Source of the DNA: a virus
IMG/VR virus record: IMGVR_UViG_3300045412_000261
Coordinates: 1-64,000 of that record
Length of the DNA: 64,000 bases
Reading direction: 5' to 3' (one strand)
In this document: in pieces, positions 49,061-56,907 of the stretch
Layout of the letters: each line of letters begins with the position of its first letter
Position numbering within the stretch: position 1 is the stretch's first letter
Program-made: the position numbers and the translations under genes
The notes under the pieces: model-generated
What the model was told of the DNA's origin: nothing
The model's input: only the letters and a program-made list of their open reading frames with translations
Databases searched by the model: none

Positions 49061-50923
49061 TTATTCTGTATCACCAGGGAAAGAAGCTCCCGTAGGTAAT
49101 ACAAAGAAATCTAAGATTATGAATTCCGCAGTTCTAGTCGGTTTTAAATAAATAGCACCTCTTAGCTCATTTCTGTCAAGAACGTCAGGAGTATTATTGG
49201 ATTCATCCATAATTACTCTAAAATCATATAAACCTTGATTCCTTCTAACGCTTTCTAAATAAGGCTCAACAATACTTAAGAATCTAAGTCTTGTCTCTTT
49301 CGTATTTTGTTCAAATACTAAATACCTAGAAGATGATGCAATGAATTTTTTAGAAGCAATTAATAATCTCCTTACGTTAATCCTATCAAGTGCAGATCTT
49401 TTCTTTTGTAAAGTTTTCTGTCCCCATACAACTACTCCTTCTCTTGGATAAGTAGCAATAGGATTAATATTGTATGTGTAAAGTCTATCTCTGTCCGCTA
49501 ATGTTAATTTACGCTCTGCCTGTAAAGCTACATCAATTGCACCTCTATTTAAACCAGCAGGAGCATACCAAGGGAATTGTACATAGTCGTTGAATGCAAT
49601 AACTCCAGATACTACCGTAGAAGGTGGGACCCATACGTTTCTTCCTAAGTCAGCATCAGCTATTTGAACCCATGGATAGTAGTAAGCAGCATAAGAAGTA
49701 TTTCTTGCTAAAGCTGCATTTATAGCTTGTCCAATAGTGTCGCCATATTTAGTAGGATCAATTACCATGAAAATATCTCCTCTATTTTCAACCATGGCAA
49801 TTGCTTTTGTTATAATTTCTCCATGTTGTTCTCCTACGCCATCAATAATTCCGGGCATAAGTAGCATGTTGATATCATATTCATCAGCATTAGCTAGAAT
49901 GTCAATAGCATCTTTATACGCAGTTGAACCAGAAGCTCCTCCCGCTAAATCATCTAAATTGAATCCTTGGCTATTTTGTCCGTTAATTTTATCAAAGAAT
50001 GTTCTAGGATGTTTTACATATCCATCAGAACCCCCAGAAAAAGTACCGGATACAGCAGCAGGTAAACTACTAGAGAAAGCAGGAACTCTGATTTGTCCGT
50101 TTTCATTTAGGTAGTTATAGTTTTCTTTAAATACATCTACTCGGATATATCTTGATCTGTTAGGGAAAGATCCACTTAATTGTAAGAAAGGGATGCCATC
50201 AGAATCATATCTTAGAGTATAAAGTTGGTCCCCGATAACTCTACCAATATAGTTGGTATCGTTAGGGTCCAAAGTTAAATCATTATACTGCTCTACAATT
50301 ACTTTTCTATTGTGTCTATCATCTCCTCTCCTTATGTATAAATCGAAAGTACCTAAATCAGTATTAACATCTCTTACTTCCCATCTCAAATTTTCTCTGT
50401 TACCTATGTTTAGTACACCTCCTGTAGTATCATCCGCAGGACTTCCAATACCGTTATTAGAAGCAATAGAGGTTAAAGAGGAGTTACCAAAATTACCAGG
50501 AGAAACTAAGGTTAATTTAAAAGTTTGTTGGCCAGCTGAAAAGTAAGATCCTGTTAAATTAGACTTTATTCCCGCAGGAGCAGATGCATAAGCTCCTCTA
50601 GTTACTACATTTGAACTAGCATATTCATAATCACCGGCAAGAACTCTTACTACGGTTAAATTTTCTGCATATCTCAAATATTCTTGTGCTACATAGTCCG
50701 TTAAGAACTTGTATTGTCTTTCAGATGTACCAGAACCTGAACTAAAAGGTCCTCCGAAAGCTCTTAAGTATTCCTCATAAGAGGAAATGGTGGTAGGAAC
50801 GAATGCAGGACCTTTTAATGTAGGGCCAACAACCGCTGCTCCAATGGCTTGTATTTCTAAGGGGAGAAAACTCAGGTCTTTTTCTCTAGTAAATACGCCA
50901 GGACTGACTATTCTTTCTGCCAT
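49061..50923 (-). CDS. gp18: Tail sheath protein (gp18-like)
   Basis: A 620-residue protein. The start ERIVSPGVFTREKDLSFLPL is the usual sheath N-terminus, with VVGPTLKGPAFVPTTISSYE and EYLRAFGGP next. The C-terminal half RKLTLADRDRLYTYNINPIA followed by TYPREGVVVWGQKTL, and INVRRLLIASKKFIASSSRY, are conserved sheath blocks. It contracts to drive the tube through the envelope. It directly precedes the tube genes. A 100-bp gap on its upstream side is AT-rich. Confidence 0.95.
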   Translation of the reverse strand: MAERIVSPGVFTREKDLSFLPLEIQAIGAAVVGPTLKGPAFVPTTISSYEEYLRAFGGPFSSGSGTSERQYKFLTDYVAQEYLRYAENLTVVRVLAGDYEYASSNVVTRGAYASAPAGIKSNLTGSYFSAGQQTFKLTLVSPGNFGNSSLTSIASNNGIGSPADDTTGGVLNIGNRENLRWEVRDVNTDLGTFDLYIRRGDDRHNRKVIVEQYNDLTLDPNDTNYIGRVIGDQLYTLRYDSDGIPFLQLSGSFPNRSRYIRVDVFKENYNYLNENGQIRVPAFSSSLPAAVSGTFSGGSDGYVKHPRTFFDKINGQNSQGFNLDDLAGGASGSTAYKDAIDILANADEYDINMLLMPGIIDGVGEQHGEIITKAIAMVENRGDIFMVIDPTKYGDTIGQAINAALARNTSYAAYYYPWVQIADADLGRNVWVPPSTVVSGVIAFNDYVQFPWYAPAGLNRGAIDVALQAERKLTLADRDRLYTYNINPIATYPREGVVVWGQKTLQKKRSALDRINVRRLLIASKKFIASSSRYLVFEQNTKETRLRFLSIVEPYLESVRRNQGLYDFRVIMDESNNTPDVLDRNELRGAIYLKPTRTAEFIILDFFVLPTGASFPGDTE

Positions 50924-51025
50924 TTTTTTGTTTTTGTCAATTAAATATTATATAAAGAATTATTAATAAATTCTCATTTGTTATAAATATGTTTTAAAAA
51001 TCTCAAACATTAAAAAAACATAAAA

Positions 51026-51802
51026 TTAGAATAATCTTTCTGACATGTTTACTTTTTTTATTGCAAATGATTTTTCAATTGATGTTTTTCTTTCTACAAA
51101 TGCCGGCATAAGAGTAGCTAATACCCTTAATCTTGTAGATGCTTTTACAATTCTCTCTTGCTTTGATATATTAACAGTTGAAAACGAAAAATCTTCTATA
51201 TTGGTGACAAATTGATAATCATTACCCCAAACAAAATTATTGACCGGAATAAACATCTCGACTACTTTATTCAACTGCTCATTAAAATCTGTCCAAATAT
51301 TTAAATCATAATATACATAATAATATTCAGGTATAAGAGATACATATATTTCTTTTTTTGGTGATTCTAAATCACCTCTATTAGCAAAAGCATATCTATC
51401 TGCTGTTTGTGTATATCCCTGCCTATAATAAACTCTGCTAGAAACTCTGTTATTTACATCTAATTTAGCAAAATCCTTATATTCTTCCATTCTTACCCTA
51501 GATAATGTAATAACAGGGCATAGAAGTTTATTTTTTTCATCTCGCATAAAACCATTTGATTGAATTTGAGACCATAATTCTCCGCTTCCATACATCACAG
51601 GAACATCTATCATTCTGTCTCTGTCTTGAACTTCAGGTTTGATAGAATGTCTAATGTAATGAAGTATAGAATAATCTACATCATATATTGTAATTTCAGG
51701 AATTTTAATGTAATCATCATCCTGCCTATTTTGCTCCGCCCTATTTACTTGATTTCTATATAATTGCTTATATACAGTAGGATTTATCGTAGATTTAGCC
51801 AT
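51026..51802 (-). CDS. gp15: Tail completion / sheath stabiliser (gp15-like)
   Basis: A 258-residue protein, near the T4 gp15 size (272). ITIYDVDYSILHYIRHSIKP, VPVMYGSGELWSQIQSNGFM, LCPVITLSRVRMEEYKDFAK and FIPVNNFVWGNDYQFVTNIE are typical of gp15 relatives. It caps the sheath/tube at the neck. The order gp13, gp14, gp15, gp18, gp19 is as in T4. Confidence 0.78.
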   Translation of the reverse strand: MAKSTINPTVYKQLYRNQVNRAEQNRQDDDYIKIPEITIYDVDYSILHYIRHSIKPEVQDRDRMIDVPVMYGSGELWSQIQSNGFMRDEKNKLLCPVITLSRVRMEEYKDFAKLDVNNRVSSRVYYRQGYTQTADRYAFANRGDLESPKKEIYVSLIPEYYYVYYDLNIWTDFNEQLNKVVEMFIPVNNFVWGNDYQFVTNIEDFSFSTVNISKQERIVKASTRLRVLATLMPAFVERKTSIEKSFAIKKVNMSERLF

Positions 51803-51803
51803 T

Positions 51804-52340
51804 TTAATATTTATTTAGTTCATCATACGCATCATTAATTCCAGACCTGTAATCAGTAGTTGTAAGATTTGTTTTCCTACTTAAATGTGCTTGTGCTATA
51901 ACAGATATATTATAACCAAACTCAGATTCTTCTCCTAATACGTGAGGTATATATGTTTCGGGATTTCTACCAAACCAAGCATTATCAGAGAATACATTAT
52001 TCAGTTCATAAAAATCCATATCAAAAAAAACATAATCTCCAGGTTCTATAACTAAATCTCGTTCTAATAAATCATCTCTCAAAAAATAAAATGTAGCGTC
52101 TCTTTCAAAATCTAATCCAAAATCAGTATCTATAGTTTCTTTTGTTCCTCTTTTTACTATGCAATTTAATCTAGTAGCGTTATAGAAAACTTTACTAGGG
52201 GCTTCTCTATATATGTTTTCTCTAGTATCCTCTCTAGATAATTTATAAAGTTCGACCTCTAAGGCCATTACTTTATTTACTCTTTCCCTATTTATACTCC
52301 TAACTAAAGAAGCGTCTCTACCACTACCAAATAGCGCCAT
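51804..52340 (-). CDS. gp14: Neck protein (gp14-like)
   Basis: A 178-residue protein, shorter than T4 gp14 (256). VMALEVELYKLSREDTRENI then YREAPSKVFYN, and EPGDYVFFDMDFYELNNVFS with GRNPETY, match the gp14 core. It links head and tail with gp13. Start and stop abut its neighbours (1-nt overlap with gp13). Confidence 0.78.
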   Translation of the reverse strand: MALFGSGRDASLVRSINRERVNKVMALEVELYKLSREDTRENIYREAPSKVFYNATRLNCIVKRGTKETIDTDFGLDFERDATFYFLRDDLLERDLVIEPGDYVFFDMDFYELNNVFSDNAWFGRNPETYIPHVLGEESEFGYNISVIAQAHLSRKTNLTTTDYRSGINDAYDELNKY

Positions 52341-53500
52341 TATCCTATGTATATTTTAAGTGGAATAACTCCTAAAAATTTCTCATGAGCTTCAGATTCT
52401 GCCATTTTTCTCTCTAATTGCGATTGACGACTAAATTGATCTAGCTCTATTCTAAGTACATCTATTAACTTTTGCTTTTCCTCATTTACCGAATACATTA
52501 AATCTTCGGTATTTAATACAATTTCGTCCTCTAATCCCGGAAGTGTCTTATATTTTCCTCTAACATAAGCTAACATTTCTTTTGATAAAACTAATGTGTA
52601 TTTTCTTATCCATTGTTTACCTATGTCATTTATACTCGAGTAAGGCAAGGTAAAATAAGGTATAGTAGCATGGCTATTTATTTTACCAGTGCCTCCCCTA
52701 TTTGCATTTTTATATTCTGAATCTAAAGTGTACTCAAACCAAATTTTATATTCTTTTGCAGGAGTTGGGAATATTCTAATTCTATTATTTATTATCTCAA
52801 AGCCATACGCTGATTTCCTTATCTGATCATTAAATTCTATGGCCTGCATTCTAAGAATGTCGTGATGTAAAGGCATTAATAAGAAATTCACTCCAGGGCT
52901 ATAATTACCGAATCCAAATTGATCTAGCAAATTTTGAGTACCTAAGCCTGTACCTACGAATGGATCAAAATATTTAACAATAGCAGGTGGAGCATTATGG
53001 AACATTTTTCTTATTACGAACTTGTCTGTAGCGGGATTCCCAGATTCTAATGATACTCTATTTGAATCTAATAAACTATAAACTTGTTTTCCTTCTTTTA
53101 CGAGTATAGAACCAGTATAAAAAGTTGTTTTACCTCCCACTCCGACTTCTGTTCCGTATTCAGAAGCTATTTCTAAAACTCCGGCTATTGAGTTGGTAAC
53201 TAACTCTTTTTCTAATCTAAGAGATCCGGTATTGAATCCCATTAAACCTAATATATTATCTTTTGCAGAATGAGCGTTGACTTGATTACTATATTCGGAA
53301 ATAGCCTCTTCGAAAGCAGTATAAAAATTGATATCTTGTAATTCGACATCAGTAAGCGGGTATCCCAATCTCCTAGCACACCATACAGCAACTTTAGGAG
53401 CATCTTTTTGAAAATTGGTATCTCTGTCAAATATTCCGAAAGGCGTAGATCCAGATACTGCGCTACCACTTCCAGGCCAAATAGGTATATGAACTGTCAT
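52340..53500 (-). CDS. gp13: Neck protein (gp13-like)
   Basis: A 386-residue protein, larger than T4 gp13 (309). AVWCARRLGYPLTDVELQDI then NFYTAFEEAISEYSNQVN near residue 50-75 and IRIFPTPAKEYKIWFEYTLD later are the gp13-type blocks. It lies between the hydroxylase fusion and gp14. A TATTTATT motif is 11 nt upstream of its start, perhaps giving the neck genes their own promoter. Confidence 0.78.
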   Translation of the reverse strand: MTVHIPIWPGSGSAVSGSTPFGIFDRDTNFQKDAPKVAVWCARRLGYPLTDVELQDINFYTAFEEAISEYSNQVNAHSAKDNILGLMGFNTGSLRLEKELVTNSIAGVLEIASEYGTEVGVGGKTTFYTGSILVKEGKQVYSLLDSNRVSLESGNPATDKFVIRKMFHNAPPAIVKYFDPFVGTGLGTQNLLDQFGFGNYSPGVNFLLMPLHHDILRMQAIEFNDQIRKSAYGFEIINNRIRIFPTPAKEYKIWFEYTLDSEYKNANRGGTGKINSHATIPYFTLPYSSINDIGKQWIRKYTLVLSKEMLAYVRGKYKTLPGLEDEIVLNTEDLMYSVNEEKQKLIDVLRIELDQFSRQSQLERKMAESEAHEKFLGVIPLKIYIG

Positions 53501-53511
53501 CTGCTTTTTAC

Positions 53512-53519
53512 AATAAATA
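53512..53519 (-). promoter_or_regulatory. TATTTATT motif 11 nt upstream of gp13
   Basis: Minus strand CTATTTATTGTAAAAAGCAG leads to ATG 53500. It is the same element as at 47665-47672 and 56512-56519. A candidate promoter or leader for the neck/tail operon, supported only by recurrence at similar distance. Confidence 0.35.
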
Positions 53520-53546
53520 GTATTAAATCAGTCTTTTATTGCAATT

Positions 53547-55829
53547 TTAATACACTTGTCTTATAAAGGATACTAGTACATATCTAACTCCGGATATCAC
53601 AGGTCTAGCTCCATGTCTATGTGTTATTTGTCCAGGATGGATTGTTAATTCACCTATTTCTCCTTTAACTAACTTCTTTTGTTTTGAGAACCAAGTACCT
53701 CCTCCTTCGTATGCATCGTTTAGCGTTAACACAGTAGAAAATGCAGAATCGTCATGGTGTAAAGATAAATGTCCTTGATTTTCCGGTGTGTATTTTATAA
53801 TAAAGTTTTCCGAACTAAATTTTTTCCATTTATCTCCAGTAAGTACAAAATTAGATTTTACGAGGGGATATATGTAAGTATTTAAAAACATGTCATAAGC
53901 ATCATGTAATTGAAATTCATTGATTAACATGTCATGCGTTGGATAATAATAATGTCTATCTTTTGTCCATTTTCCGCACTCTTCTGCTAATCTTATAACT
54001 TCATTGCAAAATTCTTTTTTAAATGCGTGTAAATGTAAGACATCAGGTATAGGTTCGTCTACAATTAAATCATATTCTTTATTCTTTAATGCAGGATTGA
54101 TGTACATTGAAGACCATTTGTCTATGTCTTTTATTAGATAGATATTAGATGCAAATGAATTATTAGATGTTTTACTTGTTTTGGAATTACTTGTTTGACT
54201 TACTATACATTCTTTTAGACTGTATGCATTTATGTCTTTCCATATAAAATTTAAATCATTTCTTTCATTGTTATTTGAATATGTAGATGCTAAGAAATCA
54301 TCTAATGGTAAGATGTATTTTTCAAAGTTCTGTTCTAATATTCTTTCTATACCTAATTTTGATAACATGTAGGCATGAGATAACCATGAGTATCCCGGGG
54401 ATGTGTATATGGAGTTTGGTATGTCTTTGTCCCCGCCTAATTTTTGCCTACCGAGATATAAAAGACCCCAATCATATAAATCAATTTTTTCCGCGGGGAA
54501 CTCTACATCTACTTTAAAATCATCCTCCAAAATTAAAATAGATCCATAATTTTTCTTTTTAGCATCTTTCCATATAGATAAATGAGATAAAGCACATCCA
54601 ATCTCCCCGGGTAGTATATTCCGGTTATAATATGAATTACTGTGATTATTTATTTTCCAATCCTTATATAAAGACCAATCAAAATCTACTTTAGGATTTC
54701 TACCATCTACGGCCTTAAACAAATGAAATTCACCTGGTATAATACCTAACTTATTAAATTCGGAGGTGTATTTACTAATAGCTTCATCAGATACGTCAAA
54801 AGTAATTACATAGACAGCATCTATCTTTAATTTATTTTCCATGACATTATTATTTATAAAATTTTTAGCAATATTTAAAGGATTAAAAGCATCATATACA
54901 TTTAATTTAGATGTATTAGGATTAGTAAGCATTCTAAAATTATCATTCGACAATACACATGACAACCATGAATCAAAATCAATATAATCAAATATAGTCT
55001 CTTTCAATCCCGCTCTTAATCTTGTTATAGGAATCAATCCCAACATCTGCATTTCTACAGCTGACACACAAAATGTTTCATCGTAATTCGAAGGATATAA
55101 CCAATATTTTTTATTACTAGCAAAAGATATCAAATCACTCTTTTTCATGCAACCATAATAATATACATTTTTATACGTTGTAGTAACATGAGAGAAATGA
55201 CTATTATAAAACTCTTCTCCGTATTTAGGTGTAAGGATATACAGACATGATTGAGGTCTGTGATATAAAATCTGCCTCCAATGTGTTAAAATTTCTCTTA
55301 ATCCTCTTTCTGCATGTGATATATAAATGTAAGAATCTTGAATTTTAAATTTATCCGACTTTTCTATATGTTTTACCGCATTATATAAAACAATAGATGG
55401 AATGTTGGGAAAATGATTATCAAATTCTTTTTTATGATAATTAGATACGCAAATAACACTTTTAAACTTAGGATGATTAAATACCCTATCTTGTAATTCT
55501 GGTATATTATTTCCTTTGTAAAAATTATAGAAAAAAGGATCTGTGTTATGTATCCAAAAATAAGACTCATCGTAGCTAGTATCTGATATTAAGTCGATAT
55601 AATGCGTGTAATTTAGAGAAATTAATATGTCTGCTTGTAAATTATAGTCTTTTGTGTAAATAACTCCATTTAAGGCGTTCTCACGAACGATATCCCCTGT
55701 TATGAATACAGTATGCCCTAGGGACGATAAAGCCTCGGAGAAGTAACGTAAAGCCCATTCAGTGCCGGCGAAGTCATCTCCGCTGGCGTTAAAATTTGAG
55801 TAGTATCCAATATAAAACTTAATTGTCAT
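53547..55829 (-). CDS. Three-domain fusion: GT4-like, GT25 glycosyltransferase and PLOD-like 2OG dioxygenase
   Basis: A 760-residue protein. Domain 1 (1-330) is a GT-B transferase with SNYDETFCVSAVEMQMLG, the E251-x7-E259 motif. Domain 2 (about 336-540) is GT25-like: AVYVITFDVSD, GEIGCALSHLSIWKDAKKK and ILILEDDFKVD with EDD (435-437). Domain 3 (about 590-760) is a lysyl/prolyl hydroxylase fold: LHHDDSAF with H691/D693, EGGGTWF, LTIHPGQITHRHGARP with H739, and VRYVLVSF with R749; the spacing H to R is the same as in the animal PLOD C-terminal domain. The GT25-hydroxylase pairing is known from collagen lysyl hydroxylase (PLOD) and mimivirus L230. It lies among virion genes between phoH and gp13, so virion protein modification is a strong guess. 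No frameshift is seen. Confidence 0.88.
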   Translation of the reverse strand: MTIKFYIGYYSNFNASGDDFAGTEWALRYFSEALSSLGHTVFITGDIVRENALNGVIYTKDYNLQADILISLNYTHYIDLISDTSYDESYFWIHNTDPFFYNFYKGNNIPELQDRVFNHPKFKSVICVSNYHKKEFDNHFPNIPSIVLYNAVKHIEKSDKFKIQDSYIYISHAERGLREILTHWRQILYHRPQSCLYILTPKYGEEFYNSHFSHVTTTYKNVYYYGCMKKSDLISFASNKKYWLYPSNYDETFCVSAVEMQMLGLIPITRLRAGLKETIFDYIDFDSWLSCVLSNDNFRMLTNPNTSKLNVYDAFNPLNIAKNFINNNVMENKLKIDAVYVITFDVSDEAISKYTSEFNKLGIIPGEFHLFKAVDGRNPKVDFDWSLYKDWKINNHSNSYYNRNILPGEIGCALSHLSIWKDAKKKNYGSILILEDDFKVDVEFPAEKIDLYDWGLLYLGRQKLGGDKDIPNSIYTSPGYSWLSHAYMLSKLGIERILEQNFEKYILPLDDFLASTYSNNNERNDLNFIWKDINAYSLKECIVSQTSNSKTSKTSNNSFASNIYLIKDIDKWSSMYINPALKNKEYDLIVDEPIPDVLHLHAFKKEFCNEVIRLAEECGKWTKDRHYYYPTHDMLINEFQLHDAYDMFLNTYIYPLVKSNFVLTGDKWKKFSSENFIIKYTPENQGHLSLHHDDSAFSTVLTLNDAYEGGGTWFSKQKKLVKGEIGELTIHPGQITHRHGARPVISGVRYVLVSFIRQVY

Positions 55830-55836
55830 ATATACT

Positions 55837-56502
55837 TCAAAATGAATTAGGGTATAAATACTTGAATATATCGTCTAATGCTTCATGTCTATGGTTTGTA
55901 GAAAGAGTAACACAATTTACATACTTACTTTGATTTATTATAGGCACAAATTTAATTGCTGATTGATCTCTATTCCTTAAATCTATTTGATTCTCATCTC
56001 CTGTAAAAATCATAATTGTATTTTTACCTAGACGGCTTATACACATAGATAATTGTTCTTTGGTTAAATTTTGAAATTCATCTATAATACAAACAGCGTC
56101 ATCAAAAGTTCTACCTCTAAAGTGTGCTAAAGAGACTAATTCTACAGATTTATCAGAGTATAGCCTTTCCACAGCAGATTGTTTTGCATAGGCTTTAGAT
56201 ATATTGTCTTTAATAGGGACTATCCATGGTTCTAACTTCTCTTCAAAAGTTCCTGGTAGAAATCCCATTTCTTCCGTAGCTACCATAGGTCTTGTGATAA
56301 CTATTCTATTTATTTCTTTTCTAAAAAACTTATCTAATGCTATTTGAGTCGCTAACAATGTTTTTCCACTTCCTGGTTTTCCAAAAACAAAATTAACTGG
56401 ATGAGTTAAAATTTTTTCTTTTGCTTCTTTTTGATCGTTAGATAATTGAATGTCAAACTTTACCGGATTTTTAGGTACCCTCTTTTCTGTGTTTTCGGCC
56501 AT
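55837..56502 (-). CDS. phoH: PhoH-like ATPase
   Basis: A 221-residue protein. Walker A FGKPGSGKT is at 40-48. VITRPMVATEEMGFLPG and AVCIIDEFQNLTKEQLSMCI (Walker B-like) follow, then TGDENQIDL. It is a P-loop ATPase of the PhoH family, very common in environmental phages; the role may be RNA metabolism or phosphate stress, not settled. It lies 7 nt from the fusion-protein gene. A TATTTATT motif is 9 nt before the ATG. Confidence 0.94.
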   Translation of the reverse strand: MAENTEKRVPKNPVKFDIQLSNDQKEAKEKILTHPVNFVFGKPGSGKTLLATQIALDKFFRKEINRIVITRPMVATEEMGFLPGTFEEKLEPWIVPIKDNISKAYAKQSAVERLYSDKSVELVSLAHFRGRTFDDAVCIIDEFQNLTKEQLSMCISRLGKNTIMIFTGDENQIDLRNRDQSAIKFVPIINQSKYVNCVTLSTNHRHEALDDIFKYLYPNSF

Positions 56503-56511
56503 TTAGTTTAT

Positions 56512-56519
56512 AATAAATA
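56512..56519 (-). promoter_or_regulatory. TATTTATT motif 9 nt upstream of phoH
   Basis: Minus strand GTATTTATTATAAACTAA precedes ATG 56502. It shares TATTTATTATAAA with the element at 47665-47672 and is close to that at 53512-53519. A candidate promoter or leader element. Confidence 0.35.
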
Positions 56520-56530
56520 CGTTTTATTAA

Positions 56531-56797
56531 TTAGTATTTGCTAATGTATTGACCGTCTTTTTTTACAGCCGGAGATCTTTTTAATTTAATGTAGGGATCA
56601 TCAATTGTTTTGTGAATATAAACATAATTAATATTCGATAAAAATTTTTCAAGTAATGCTTTTTCACTTGATAAAACATTTATTTTTTGATTTATGTAGA
56701 CCTCTTTGTCCGGATTTTCTATTAATGCTTTTTCTAAATCCTTGATTTTTTCATCAATTTTTTTTAAATCTTTAATTTTTCTGTTTACGTTAGTCAT
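56531..56797 (-). CDS. Hypothetical small coiled-coil protein
   Basis: An 88-residue protein, Lys/Glu/Ile-rich with heptad spacing (KIKDLKKIDEKIKDLEKALI) over residues 6-60, then VYIHKTIDDPYIKLKRS. It lies between the capsid-gene terminator and phoH. A small head accessory protein is possible, but no family is recognised. Confidence 0.55.
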   Translation of the reverse strand: MTNVNRKIKDLKKIDEKIKDLEKALIENPDKEVYINQKINVLSSEKALLEKFLSNINYVYIHKTIDDPYIKLKRSPAVKKDGQYISKY

Positions 56798-56842
56798 ATT
56801 TTTTATTTTTTAAAACATTTTAGATACGTAATAAGTTTAACG

Positions 56843-56876
56843 AAAATAAAAAAGCGGAGCTTTTTTGAAGCCCCGC
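56843..56876 (-). terminator. Rho-independent terminator after the major capsid gene
   Basis: Read leftward: GCGGGGCTT and AAGCTCCGC pair over 9 bp with one G-U wobble (complement of 56854-56876), then TTTTTTATTTT (complement of 56843-56853). It lies 32 nt after the capsid stop, insulating the highly expressed capsid transcript from phoH and the neck genes. Confidence 0.88.
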
Positions 56877-56907
56877 CATATACAAAATAATTATGATAAT
56901 TTATAGA

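Noticed and set aside
53520-53552. GTATTAAA / TTTAATAC inverted repeat between the fusion gene and gp13
   Set aside because: AT-only arms with a long loop and no T-run; weak stem, better explained by base composition.
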